Positions 43,774 to 52,957 are shown, counted from the stretch's first letter. The stretch: DNA of 64,000 bases from Paenibacillus uliginis N3/975 (GCF_900177425.1 NZ_LT840184.1:5001705-5065704), one strand, 5' to 3'. Translations and numbers: made by a program. The notes: generated from the sequence alone by a model not told the origin.

Positions 43774-46068
43774 TCAACCGATGATCAGGTTCCCGGTACT
43801 GTGCTGAACCGATGCTCCTTCAGCTGGGAGCGACGAACGGTTCACCTTCTCTTCGATGCAAGACGTCAGAAAGAAATAGTTCCCCTTCGCAATACTTCCC
43901 TCCGAAGCGGCGTATTGACCTCCCTTGAAATGAGCTCCCACTGCCTTAAAGTTCAGCTTGCCATCGGTCATCTGAAAGTGCAGTGTACGGGCGTCATCCG
44001 CCAGACTCTGGCAGCTGCCGTAGTGCAGCGTAAAGGTTCCGCCTGCGGCTTCATGCTTAACATATGCGTTCTCGCCGCTTGTCCCTTTGAATACCGCTCC
44101 ACCGTCTACGGTCAGACACTGGTCCATCGTACCTGTCTTGATATGGTCCCAAGCTCCTGTGAAGATTAAGCCGCAGTTGTCTAATCCTCCGCCGCTGATC
44201 ATCACTTCCTTGCTTCCGACACGCACAATACCTGTCGATGCTGAAGTCCCTCTAAACCAGGTGTCCCGGATGGTCAGCCTGTTGATACTTCCAATATTGA
44301 CATCCTCCACCGATGTGAACTCACAGTTAGCAATCAACAGATCGCTGGACACCGGAGTTACACCTACCGCCTCGCTCCGGATCGGTCTGGCAATTTCATA
44401 CCCCTTCAACATGCCAAAAGAACAATTCTCGATGGCGTTCGGACGCTTGGAACGTACCGAGCTTTGCGACAAAGTAATCATATTCTCAGCCGTACAGCCC
44501 CGGATTTGCAGGCCGTCAACGTTAGCCCAGATCGAACCGGAATTACTGAGACCTGGCTTGTTGATGGCATAGCAGTCCTCCAGCGTAAGATCCGTCAGCT
44601 TTTTATGGGCTACAATCCGTGTTGCAATGTGCTTCTTAACTGTGATCCGTTTGGCACTGTCGCCCCAATGTGTGCCGCTGTTGGCGAACGACAGCAGACC
44701 GGAGTTGCCGATATACGTCAGATCATGTTCAAACTGGCCGTGGGTTACGAACGGACCATAATCATCTCCGTCGCCGTGGCAGTTCTCGACCAGACAATAA
44801 GCAGCGCACGTAAAATCGTTCAAGTGACGGGCATTACTCGTATTGCAGTTCCGAACGTTACCGTACAGCACATTCAACTGCTGGGTTAAATACCCTGTTC
44901 CACCCCAGTCCCGTTCCTCCGGATTGATCAGCTCGCAGCTTTCTGTTACATAGTGGGAGCAGTAGCGCCGCTGAACGACCGGCCAAAATACTTTAGTCGC
45001 CCGAACCCCGGATACGTCACATTCAACAGCAAATTCATAAGCGACCGGGTTAGAGCCGATCTGATCCCATGTCTCGAACGGCCTTTGACTCGTTGATTCT
45101 GTCGGAGGAACAGGCACACCGACAAATTCCATGTTGCGCACGCTGCACCGGTAAACAGGATTCATCTTCGTATATGTAATGGTACGTCCTGCTTCAAGGC
45201 TCCAGCCAAGCTTGTAATTGATCCGTATATGAGTGGCATCGATGATCTCCGTCACCTTCACCATATAATCCAGCTCACGTTGGGCTTTGCCGCCCTTCTG
45301 GGGTGACACTTGGGCAATCCACCAATCCTCTACCGCAAAAGCGGAGGAGTTCTGTACCTCCAGTACATCACTGCCCTCCGGAATGTCGGCACTTAACGTA
45401 ATACTGCTTGCCGCACCTGCAGCTTGTCCCTGAAAAAACATCACGGCACCAAACGGATTATCCCGGGTATTGAGCTCGATTCCATCCGTCGTCACCCGGT
45501 GTCCGCCAAAATCCAGTTCGATCCCGCTGCGGTGAAACACATGCCGCCTTACAAAATTCAAAGGCGTATGCGCCTCAACCCTGTGGATGGAAAGATCGTT
45601 CACCATCGCAGCCAGCGCATCATCCGCATTGGTCTGTGCATCGAATATACCGAACCAGCGGAAGTCGGCCACCCCGTTATGAATGGTTTCCCAGCGGCCT
45701 GATCCGAGGCCTCTAGCTGCATGAACTGTTCCACCATTGTCCTCTTTATTACTGTCAGCCGCCCAGCGAACCCATTTTCCCCCGCCGTCCCCGGCTTTGT
45801 AGTAACCAGCGACATATACAATAGCGTCTGCTTTAAGCCGTTTGGGATTGATCGCTAGCAGCGCTTTTACGTCAGACACAAATTCAACCTTGGTCTGTCC
45901 TCCCTGGGCCTCTGCGCTCTGAGACTGTGACTGTACTTCATCGGCAAAAGTCAGCTTGGAACCTAGGACGCTTCCAACAACGACTGCCCCAGCGGCGCCC
46001 AACACCTGAAGCGCTTTGCGTCTGCTTACAGCTAAGCTTGAATTTGAACTGCATTCTTCATGATTCAT
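43774..46068 (-). CDS. Tat-exported right-handed beta-helix protein
   Basis: The protein has 764 residues. A twin-arginine signal (SRRKAL at about 15-20, then LGAAGAVVVGSVLG, cleavage near TFA) is followed by pectin-lyase-like parallel beta-helix repeats over most of the length (DFGGHRVTTDGIELN; FVGVPVPPTE; ISGGGLDNCG). It is probably a polysaccharide lyase, hydrolase or surface adhesin; no catalytic set could be assigned. The ATG at 46068 has GAAGGAGG nine bases upstream. Its own tatA lies 48 bp upstream in the same direction. Confidence 0.85.
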   Translation of the reverse strand: MNHEECSSNSSLAVSRRKALQVLGAAGAVVVGSVLGSKLTFADEVQSQSQSAEAQGGQTKVEFVSDVKALLAINPKRLKADAIVYVAGYYKAGDGGGKWVRWAADSNKEDNGGTVHAARGLGSGRWETIHNGVADFRWFGIFDAQTNADDALAAMVNDLSIHRVEAHTPLNFVRRHVFHRSGIELDFGGHRVTTDGIELNTRDNPFGAVMFFQGQAAGAASSITLSADIPEGSDVLEVQNSSAFAVEDWWIAQVSPQKGGKAQRELDYMVKVTEIIDATHIRINYKLGWSLEAGRTITYTKMNPVYRCSVRNMEFVGVPVPPTESTSQRPFETWDQIGSNPVAYEFAVECDVSGVRATKVFWPVVQRRYCSHYVTESCELINPEERDWGGTGYLTQQLNVLYGNVRNCNTSNARHLNDFTCAAYCLVENCHGDGDDYGPFVTHGQFEHDLTYIGNSGLLSFANSGTHWGDSAKRITVKKHIATRIVAHKKLTDLTLEDCYAINKPGLSNSGSIWANVDGLQIRGCTAENMITLSQSSVRSKRPNAIENCSFGMLKGYEIARPIRSEAVGVTPVSSDLLIANCEFTSVEDVNIGSINRLTIRDTWFRGTSASTGIVRVGSKEVMISGGGLDNCGLIFTGAWDHIKTGTMDQCLTVDGGAVFKGTSGENAYVKHEAAGGTFTLHYGSCQSLADDARTLHFQMTDGKLNFKAVGAHFKGGQYAASEGSIAKGNYFFLTSCIEEKVNRSSLPAEGASVQHSTGNLIIG

Positions 46069-46116
46069 GGAGAAACCTCCTTCAGTTGAATAGACTCTAT
46101 GCATATGATCCTATGG

Positions 46117-46290
46117 TCAATCTTTATCCTGCGGGTTCGTCGGCTCTGAAATGATTTTGGCAGCCCCGCTCTTCAACTCTCGGATTGTCGTTCCAACGGC
46201 ACGGCCCAGCTCAGGCAGCTTCTTCGGACCGAACAGTAAAAGACCCAACACGACCAGAAGTACAATACCGGTCACTCCAATAGTCGGCAT
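46117..46290 (-). CDS. tatA: Twin-arginine translocase subunit TatA
   Basis: The protein has 57 residues. One membrane helix (about 4-20, GVTGIVLLVVLGLLLFG) ends in the invariant FGPKKLPELGRAVG hinge, followed by a short amphipathic helix and a charged tail. It forms the Tat pore with a TatC not encoded here. GGGAGG lies about ten bases before the ATG. It sits 48 bp upstream of the Tat substrate and is probably co-transcribed with it. Confidence 0.93.
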   Translation of the reverse strand: MPTIGVTGIVLLVVLGLLLFGPKKLPELGRAVGTTIRELKSGAAKIISEPTNPQDKD

Positions 46291-46354
46291 AATGTTATTT
46301 CCCTCCCATTCTTCACGTTCTCGCTACTAACTTAGTACTCTCACTGCGCATAAA

Positions 46355-46368
46355 TGGATGCGCTTTCA
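46355..46368 (-). promoter_or_regulatory. cre-like site upstream of tatA
   Basis: The minus strand TGAAAGCGCATCCA has one mismatch to the cre consensus, 65 bp before the tatA start. It suggests the Tat pair is carbon-controlled. Confidence 0.45.
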
Positions 46369-46504
46369 AATTCATTCAACCTCCTTTGATTCACGATTAG
46401 TTCACGAAAGAGTGCTCACAGATCGATAGAAACACTTCTTCACCATTAATTGATGTACGCTGATGTACGTTAATTATAGAAACAGCACCATTTTTTTGTC
46501 AACA

Positions 46505-46544
46505 CAAAAAACCACACCACGCGAAACTCAAAAGCGCGGTGTGG
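46505..46544 (-). terminator. Terminator of the GntR/SBP regulator gene
   Basis: CCACACCGCGC / GCGTGGTGTGG (one G-U pair) is followed by TTTTTTG on the minus strand, 39 nt past the stop. Confidence 0.85.
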
Positions 46545-46582
46545 CGTTGCATGACAGCGATTGACCACATCATATCTTCGAT

Positions 46583-48013
46583 TTACTTGTTATCCGAATA
46601 ATAACTTTCCAACTTGGCATATAGCTCCTTCTCGTCGATGATGTCTGACCAGAATTCCTTCAGGCTGCTGCTGAATTGCTTCATCGAGTGAATGGATAAG
46701 CCAAGCTGATTGTGATACATAAAGCTCGGGAACAGCTCCCGATACATGGAATAACGCGATGGGCGGTTAATATCTTCGGTTGCTGCCTCTTCTGCGATCA
46801 TCTTCCTGGACGGGATACTGATCGTCTTCTCCCTGATAATAGCCTGCGCCGCAGGCGAAGCTAGAAATTCCGCAAACGTCCGAGCCGCCTCCTTCTCTTT
46901 CGATCTGCGGTTTACCGCAACCCCAATCGATACAAGCAGCGTTTTTTGCTCACCACCACGGTTCATCAAAGGTACAGGTGAAATGTCGTACGACAGACTC
47001 CGTTCCTTGAATGCGTTCAGACTGAAATAAGTCGTCAAAATGATGGATACCCGCTCCTGCATAAACAGCGAGATGGAGTCATCTTCGCTACTTCCTGAGA
47101 AGTATTTTGGAAAAATCGTATGGTCATTCACAATATCACTGAGCTTCCTTAGACTGTAGGCCAGCCCCGGAGCATTATTCCGCTTACGCCCCGTATTTCC
47201 GTCAAGCTCATCCAAGCTATTAACAGCTACACCTTCCGCACTTTCCATCAGACCGCTGTGCAGTAGAAATATCGGATACCTGTTCAAGGCAGCAGGAACA
47301 AAATAAATAGAGTGCCTTCCGCTATACTTCGTAAGCTTTCGGGCCGTATCCAGCAGATCATCCCAGGTCCACGAGCTGTCAGGTTCCTGCAGCTTCGCTT
47401 CTTGGAAATGCTCCTTGTTGTAACATAAGACGACCGGCGAGAATGACACGACCCTTGCATACAGCTGCCCTTCATGCCGAAACGCCTCGCTGGCGACCCG
47501 GTATATCCCATCGTCCGACTCAAGCGGCTCCAGCAGCGGAAATCCGGTTCCGGTCTCACACATTTCTTGAAACTGCCAGTTGTTAAAAGACACTACATCC
47601 AGCATCCCGCTTGAGAGCATTTCGCCGGCAGAAGTCACATGTTCGAAGAAATCAAGCGGGATAGCTCGGACATGAATAGCCGGATGCAGTCGGTGGAATT
47701 CCTCCAGCAGTTGATCCATCACGATATCTTCTGACAAAGAAGGATTGCAGCCGAAATTTACGATAATCGGCTTCTGCTCCTTCGAGACCATGCTCCCAAC
47801 CCGGTCGATTTTCACGATAAGTTCTTCTTCCACTAGAAGTTCCAGCCCTTTGCGGACTGTTTTATTACTTATCTTAAACTGCTTGGCCAGCGCACTTTCC
47901 GAAGGCAGAAACGCTCCCGGCTTTCTTATACCATTTATAATCTCCGAACGGAGTGAATGGACCATTCGATCCAGCTTCTCCTGAAAAGACAGCTTGTCTG
48001 ATTCCTCATTCAT
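46583..48013 (-). CDS. GntR-type HTH fused to an extracellular-solute-binding domain
   Basis: The protein has 476 residues. A GntR winged helix is at the N-terminus (about 8-75: LRSEIINGIRKPGAFLPSESALAKQFKISNKTVRKGLELL). The rest is a family 1 ABC solute-binding fold (IVNFGCNPSLSEDIVMDQLLEEFHRLHP; FAEFLASPAAQAIIREKTISIPSRK). No signal peptide is present, so the binding domain is used inside the cell as an effector sensor. The ATG at 48013 has GGGAG eight bases before it. It may regulate the tatA/beta-helix unit just downstream; this is inferred from position. Confidence 0.85.
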   Translation of the reverse strand: MNEESDKLSFQEKLDRMVHSLRSEIINGIRKPGAFLPSESALAKQFKISNKTVRKGLELLVEEELIVKIDRVGSMVSKEQKPIIVNFGCNPSLSEDIVMDQLLEEFHRLHPAIHVRAIPLDFFEHVTSAGEMLSSGMLDVVSFNNWQFQEMCETGTGFPLLEPLESDDGIYRVASEAFRHEGQLYARVVSFSPVVLCYNKEHFQEAKLQEPDSSWTWDDLLDTARKLTKYSGRHSIYFVPAALNRYPIFLLHSGLMESAEGVAVNSLDELDGNTGRKRNNAPGLAYSLRKLSDIVNDHTIFPKYFSGSSEDDSISLFMQERVSIILTTYFSLNAFKERSLSYDISPVPLMNRGGEQKTLLVSIGVAVNRRSKEKEAARTFAEFLASPAAQAIIREKTISIPSRKMIAEEAATEDINRPSRYSMYRELFPSFMYHNQLGLSIHSMKQFSSSLKEFWSDIIDEKELYAKLESYYSDNK

Positions 48014-48215
48014 GTACAAAACTCCCAATTATATGAATAAAGTTACATCACAAATTATATTCTGGTGGAAGGGGATAGTATTGTCAAATATCTAGCAACC
48101 TCTCTTCTAATTAGCTAATTTGGTACATTTTTAATCGCCATACTGTACCTTTTTGTGCTAATGTCTATAGATGCGTGCATTTTATTTTGACAGAAAGGGA
48201 AGGTTCGGAACATTC

Positions 48216-49484
48216 ATGAGTGAATTAGGACAAGAACTAAATACAAGAAACAATTCGGAGACCGTTATACGTAGTAAACCAAGTACAAGCCGACTATGGA
48301 TGATCCTTATCCTTGGCGCACTGTCCGCTTTTGGACCCCTTTCGCTAGACATGTATTTGCCTTCCTTGCCGGAATTGGCCAGATCCATGCATACGACAAC
48401 GTCGCTTACGCAGCTCAGCCTGACCTCTTGCCTCATTGGCCTCGCTGTGGGACAGCTGCTGGCAGGTCCACTTAGTGATATACGGGGAAGACGCCTTCCG
48501 CTGATCATCGGAATGGTTGTCTATGGGGTTGCATCTCTACTGTGTGCTTTTAGCACATCCATTGAAATGTTAATTGCCCTTCGCTTTATTCAAGGCATTG
48601 CCGGTTCGGCGGGCATTGTTATATCAAGAGCTATTGTACGGGATATGTATTCCGGATCCGAGCTCACCAAATTTTTCTCTATGCTTATGCTGGTAAATGG
48701 AGCAGCGCCTATTCTCTCTCCAATTATCGGAGGACAGCTGCTTAAATTCACCTCTTGGCGCGGTGTGTTCATCGTATTGACCTTTATTGGGGTGGCTATG
48801 CTTCTTGCGGTACTCTTTGGATTGCCGGAGACATTAAGCAGAGAAAAACGCTCCAAGGGCGGGATTTCCAACACGCTATCCACATTTGGAACTCTATTTC
48901 GTGATCCAGGATTTGTAGGACTGGCCCTATGCCAAGGCTTTGTTTCTGCAGCGATGTTTGCTTATATTTCAGGCTCTCCTTTCGTACTTCAGGACATTTT
49001 TGGGGTGTCCCCTCAGTCCTTCGGACTTATATTTGCCGCCAATGGGATCGGCATCATCATAGCCGGTCAAATCACAGGTCGCCTCGCAGGGCGAGTCAGT
49101 GAACGAACATTGTTCCTGTCAGGCATCACGTTGGCAACGATCGGCGGCTTTGTTCTGCTATTGACCATTGTGAGCGGAGCAGGGCTTGGCTTTATACTGC
49201 CGCCGCTCTTTATCGTCGTTTCCTGTGTCGGTATTGTCGGTACAGCCGGCTCATCATTGGCACTGCAAAATTACGGGCATGCGGCAGGGAGCGCCTCTGC
49301 ACTGCTAGGACTGCTGTCTTATATTTTGGGCGCTTTGGTCATGCCACTTGTAGGAATTATGGGCAATGGGACAGCGGTTCCGATGGGTATCGTCATAGCT
49401 GGTGCTGATGTAGGAGCTGTGCTGTGCTATTTACTGCTGGTGCGGAGACCCGAGAGAAAGGCAGCTGCATCATCCGCAGGATGA
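48216..49484 (+). CDS. Bcr/CflA-type MFS drug efflux transporter
   Basis: The protein has 422 residues and twelve membrane segments. Family motifs are LDMYLPSLPEL (about 42), GQLLAGPLSDIRGRRLPL and RFIQGIAGSAGIVISRAIVRDMY. It probably exports bicyclomycin, chloramphenicol or similar compounds by proton antiport. The start at 48216 is chosen by homology; the Shine-Dalgarno GGGAAGG is about 13 bases away. The frame is open to 48171. Confidence 0.85.
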   Translation: MSELGQELNTRNNSETVIRSKPSTSRLWMILILGALSAFGPLSLDMYLPSLPELARSMHTTTSLTQLSLTSCLIGLAVGQLLAGPLSDIRGRRLPLIIGMVVYGVASLLCAFSTSIEMLIALRFIQGIAGSAGIVISRAIVRDMYSGSELTKFFSMLMLVNGAAPILSPIIGGQLLKFTSWRGVFIVLTFIGVAMLLAVLFGLPETLSREKRSKGGISNTLSTFGTLFRDPGFVGLALCQGFVSAAMFAYISGSPFVLQDIFGVSPQSFGLIFAANGIGIIIAGQITGRLAGRVSERTLFLSGITLATIGGFVLLLTIVSGAGLGFILPPLFIVVSCVGIVGTAGSSLALQNYGHAAGSASALLGLLSYILGALVMPLVGIMGNGTAVPMGIVIAGADVGAVLCYLLLVRRPERKAAASSAG

Positions 49485-49518
49485 GTAATAGAAAGTGCAG
49501 CGCCCCTTCTAAATCAAC

Positions 49519-49631
49519 ATAAGAAAAACATCTATCGACGAACCTCAAAGGAGATAGACCGCACTTAGCGGTAGTGTTTCTTGCGAGATTAGGATGTACT
49601 ATACTCCGATTTTTACACTTTCTTATCTCTA
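49519..49631. ncRNA. Structured repeat element, copy 1 (113 nt)
   Basis: It shares most of its sequence with 51666-51780. A conserved hairpin ACCGC-ACTTA-GCGGT (49558-49572) is enclosed by AAGAAAAAC / GTGTTTCTT (one mismatch). A second arm, GAGATTAGGA with TTCTTATCTC, is imperfect. No coding frame. Strand and transcription are unknown. Confidence 0.4.
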
Positions 49632-49637
49632 ATAATA

Positions 49638-49688
49638 AAGAATGGATAGAGCATCAGCTCAAAGCTGATAGCTTTATCCATTCTTTTT
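49638..49688. terminator. Strong hairpin terminator after the element
   Basis: AAGAATGGATA.A / TTTATCCATTCTT with an inner ATCAGC-TCAAA-GCTGAT arm, then TTTTTT on the plus strand. It may end the MFS transcript (stop 49484) or one starting in the element. Confidence 0.7.
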
Positions 49689-49891
49689 TAAATTTATAAG
49701 GCTTATCACCAAAGTTAGTGCTGGACGATTATTAAAGTGAATGGGTTGCATACACTTTTGGTAATTTACTAATATGTCTAATGTCTGAATCACATGTGGT
49801 CGACCCCCATCATGCAACGTTACACCGTTCGCTGGGAGCTGCGCGCAGTGCGAAAGCTACTACAATGATCAGATATGATGTGTGAAGTAAT

Positions 49892-50073
49892 ATTGTACTT
49901 TATACAACACTGGAGAAGCAGAATTCCTGAATCTATTAATATTGTTGTAGATTCTACAACAATCCCTCCTGGAAAGTGGTAAATAAACGATTCCCTATCC
50001 CAATTATTGTATTTTATGCAACAATACTGCTTCACCGCTAGATGCCAAAATAAAATTGCACTTTATACAACAT
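49892..50073. repeat. Cluster of four short TTGTA/TACAA palindromic repeats
   Basis: ATTGTACTTTATACAACA (49892), ATTGTTGTAGA-T-TCTACAACAAT (49941-49963), ATTGTATTTTATGCAACAAT (50004) and ATTGCACTTTATACAACAT (50055) occur about 50-63 bp apart. No gene is present between 49689 and 50135. Confidence 0.6.
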
Positions 50074-50135
50074 TCACTGAATCCTGTTGAACGATATGAG
50101 TTCACATTCCACTTGTAAAATGATTAATTCTCCGC

Positions 50136-51155
50136 TCAATCTACGATATTCCACTCGAACCATCTTCCACGCCCCTCCGTTGCACCAATCGTATGGTTAT
50201 ACGTTTTTCCATTGTGCACATAATCGAGATGGAGATCACCATCATTCATATTATTGTAGAGGTGAACAATATCTCTGGTGCTACCAATCTCTTGTATCGT
50301 CTCCGTCAACCTTTTCTTGGCTTCCTTGGGAATTTGGTTGGCAACATGGGTATGGAAGACACAGATCAGCGAGTCTGTAGATATTTGGTCACTTAATTGT
50401 GAGAGCAGAGCGACTCCATCCCCTTCAATCAGCTGTATGGGTGTTTCTTGTACACATTGAGATGCTCTCGCGAATAATTCGCGTCTTTCATGATGCTCCG
50501 GCCATATTAACGCCTGTAACCACTGCTTGTCTTCTGGATTGGATACGTCATTAACGTGCAAATCAACTCCAATTCTGACCGACACCGGCGGAGCTGTATC
50601 CAGCAGAAGCGGGGTTGAATCGCCCTTGATCTCAGAAGTGATATGAACTCTACCACGCGGATTTCCGTAGGTTATTCCCGTGCCATAGGAGTAGCTGAAT
50701 TGGTCCCATAGCAGCTGCAAGCCTGAGCTCGTTCCGATCTCGATCAAGGCCAGCGGCTTCTTCACCTTGTCGTAGATATAACAAAATGAAGGATACAAGT
50801 AAGCGCAGCGCCGTACCTCATTAGTCTGCACTAGCTTGCGTTCCAGGATCGGGATGATCTCTTCTCTGTGGGCAAGGCAGAAATCTTTAAAATAAGTAAA
50901 TACACCTTCGGTTTCCGGTTGGTTCACGAGACTAGGGTAGAAATTTTTGAGGCTATGCTCTTTTCCGTTCAACAACAGATAGTGGACCGCACCAAAGATA
51001 AGGTTCGGCATCGGCTGCCCTTTTTGTGCATAGGAGCTTAGTTCCAGCAGCTCTGGATCTTCGGCGATGTGGAGGGATAAATGCTCGTACAGCGCACTGG
51101 ATTGACATTCTGCCGCGAATTGGATAAACCGTTTAGATTGATTTTTATCCATCAT
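50136..51155 (-). CDS. DUF2332 family protein
   Basis: The protein has 339 residues. The family pattern shows as FIQFAAECQSSALYEHLSLHIAEDPELLEL, NLIFGAVHYLLL, ALIEIGTSSGLQLLWDQF (a methyltransferase-like GTSSGL loop) and VCVFHTHVANQIP. The function is unknown; the fold may be SAM-methyltransferase-related. AAGGAGG lies nine bases before ATG 51155, which is inside the end of the upstream gene (11-bp overlap). Confidence 0.85.
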   Translation of the reverse strand: MMDKNQSKRFIQFAAECQSSALYEHLSLHIAEDPELLELSSYAQKGQPMPNLIFGAVHYLLLNGKEHSLKNFYPSLVNQPETEGVFTYFKDFCLAHREEIIPILERKLVQTNEVRRCAYLYPSFCYIYDKVKKPLALIEIGTSSGLQLLWDQFSYSYGTGITYGNPRGRVHITSEIKGDSTPLLLDTAPPVSVRIGVDLHVNDVSNPEDKQWLQALIWPEHHERRELFARASQCVQETPIQLIEGDGVALLSQLSDQISTDSLICVFHTHVANQIPKEAKKRLTETIQEIGSTRDIVHLYNNMNDGDLHLDYVHNGKTYNHTIGATEGRGRWFEWNIVD

Positions 51156-51537
51156 AATTCGTATCCTCCTTAGAAATGTGGGTGCAGGAGCTTGGTGTCC
51201 CTTGATGAAAGAACATTTGCCATAGGTCATTCACACGCTTCCAGATGGAACTTCTCAGCGTATGTACCATTTTTGTTTCATCGAATAAACGATATGTAGT
51301 TAACACCACATTCTCCGACAAAGGATGGATTTCAAAATCATGAAGCGTCATGTTTCGAACACCTATTCCACCTTCACCGAGACAATCCTGCTTAAAAAAT
51401 ATGTTCCCTGAACTTCCGAACTCAAAAAAATCATCTGCCAGCCGCTTTGAAAGCTCTTCTGGAGAGGTACGAACATCCGGTTTCAGCAATTCCTCCTCCA
51501 GTTGAAGCAAATGCTCTTTTAAAGAGATATTGTCCAT
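51145..51537 (-). CDS. DUF4440/SnoaL-like NTF2-fold protein
   Basis: The protein has 130 residues. The opening LLQLEEELLKPDVRTSPEELSKRLADDFFEFGSSG and the ending SSIWKRVNDLWQMFFHQGTP match small NTF2-fold proteins. The substrate is unknown. It overlaps the DUF2332 start by 11 bp, so the two are co-translated. Confidence 0.75.
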   Translation of the reverse strand: MDNISLKEHLLQLEEELLKPDVRTSPEELSKRLADDFFEFGSSGNIFFKQDCLGEGGIGVRNMTLHDFEIHPLSENVVLTTYRLFDETKMVHTLRSSIWKRVNDLWQMFFHQGTPSSCTHISKEDTNYDG

Positions 51538-51665
51538 TTCCCAGCATCCTCTCCACTATATTATGGCTTGATCCTGTCCTAGTTCTTATTTTCTACCTTC
51601 TGTTCTCATTATCCGAGACTTCTTCTCCATTTGTAGATCTATCCCCTGCCTAAACCTTACTGAAT

Positions 51666-51780
51666 ATAAGAAAAACGTCAATCGACGTATCTCAAAGAAC
51701 ACAGACCGCACTTAGCGGTAGTTTTTCTTGCGAGATAAGGATCCTGTTTACTCCTCCGAAGTTTATCTTCCTTATCTCTA
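51666..51780. ncRNA. Structured repeat element, copy 2 (115 nt)
   Basis: This copy folds well. AAGAAAAAC (51668) pairs with GTTTTTCTT (51721) over 9 bp. It encloses CGTC-AATC-GACG and ACCGC-ACTTA-GCGGT. Next to it GAGATAAGGA (51732) pairs perfectly with TCCTTATCTC (51769). Same orientation as copy 1, 2.1 kb away. Confidence 0.45.
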
Positions 51781-51819
51781 AAAAAAGAGATGACTCCTGA
51801 TCATATCAGAAGCCATCTC
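51780..51819 (-). terminator. Terminator of the aldo/keto reductase gene
   Basis: GAGATGGCTTCTGA / TCAGGAGTCATCTC (G-U pairs allowed) is followed by TTTTTTT on the minus strand, directly after the stop at 51829. Confidence 0.85.
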
Positions 51820-51828
51820 GTGCACTCA

Positions 51829-52767
51829 TTACTCGAGAATCTCTTCAATCCGGCCCACGATTTCTTCACTCAGCTCTACACCGGATGCTTTCGCATTCTC
51901 CGTCACCTGTTCCGGACGGCTGGCGCCTACAAGTGCGCTGGCGACATTGGAATTACGCAAAACCCAGGCAAGGGCCAGATTGCCAACGGACAGATCAAGT
52001 TCATCTGCGATCTTCTCTAGCTCATGCACCTTGGCAATCTTCTCGTCCGTAATGCCTTTGCGCACCCATTCCAGCTTCGAGGCACGACTGTCTTCCGGAA
52101 TATCGGAAGCCGACGTGTACTTCCCTGTCAGCAAGCCTTGGGCAAGCGGTGAGAACACAACCTGACCGACCCCAGAGCGCTCGCTGAGCGGTATCACTTC
52201 TTTTTCAATATAACGCTCGAACATGTTGTAATGCGGCTGATTCACGACAATACGGTCCAGTAGATAACGGTCGGCAACACTCATTGCTTCGGCGATCTGG
52301 GAGGCCTGCCACTCACTGACACCCACATAGAGCACCTTACCCTGACGAACAAGATCATCCAGTGCGCGCAACGTTTCATCGAGCGGTGTTTCCGGATCAT
52401 GACGGTGGCAGTAGAAAATGTCGACATAATCGTGACCCAGACGTTTCAAGCTGGCGTGAGCCTGTTCCATAATGTGCTTACGTGACAGTCCACGGTCATT
52501 CGGACCATCTCCCATCGGCCAAAAGGCTTTCGTAGCCAGCACATACGATTCACGCGGATACGCTTTCAACGTTTCACCGACCAGCACTTCAGCTGCACCA
52601 TTCTCATATACATTCGCTGTATCAAAGAAATTAATGCCGAGATCATACGCGGTCGTAATAGCATGGACTGCATTCTCCCGCTCTACATAACCGCCGTAAG
52701 TAAGCCAGCTTCCCAAGCTAATTTCACTTACCTTCAGGCCGCTGCGGCCAAGTCTCCGATATTTCAT
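51829..52767 (-). CDS. Aldo/keto reductase (voltage-gated K+ channel beta-like group)
   Basis: The protein has 312 residues. It shows SEISLGSWLTYGG, the catalytic Tyr in FFDTANVYENGAAEVLVGE, the Lys in YVLATKAFWPMG and the His in DIFYCHRHDPETPLDE, with NADPH-binding GASRPEQVTEN near the end. It reduces aldehydes or ketones in the cytosol; the natural substrate is unknown. It is monocistronic. Confidence 0.92.
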   Translation of the reverse strand: MKYRRLGRSGLKVSEISLGSWLTYGGYVERENAVHAITTAYDLGINFFDTANVYENGAAEVLVGETLKAYPRESYVLATKAFWPMGDGPNDRGLSRKHIMEQAHASLKRLGHDYVDIFYCHRHDPETPLDETLRALDDLVRQGKVLYVGVSEWQASQIAEAMSVADRYLLDRIVVNQPHYNMFERYIEKEVIPLSERSGVGQVVFSPLAQGLLTGKYTSASDIPEDSRASKLEWVRKGITDEKIAKVHELEKIADELDLSVGNLALAWVLRNSNVASALVGASRPEQVTENAKASGVELSEEIVGRIEEILE

Positions 52768-52921
52768 ATCACATTCCTCCTAAAAGTAAATGATCTTGAT
52801 ATCTGTATCTATTACTCTAAAATAGTTCCTATTCTTTTAAAAGAAGGTGAATCAGTATTTGTACCTGTGAACAAGAAGCAAAACCATCATCTGCTGTTCA
52901 AAAAATACATCAACTCAAACT

Positions 52922-52957
52922 AAAGAACATCAGAGAAAAATTATCTGATGTTCTTTT
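52922..52957. terminator. Hairpin terminator after the GNAT gene
   Basis: A perfect 11-bp stem AAGAACATCAG / CTGATGTTCTT lies 41 nt past the GNAT stop; it has T runs in both directions. Confidence 0.75.

Noticed and set aside
49820..50035. Minus-strand frame across the palindrome cluster
   Set aside because: The peptide is built from translated repeats (Cys- and Ser-rich), with no ribosome site.
52663..52923. Plus-strand frame upstream of the aldo/keto reductase
   Set aside because: It begins inside the reductase gene and has no start signal; the region is a promoter.
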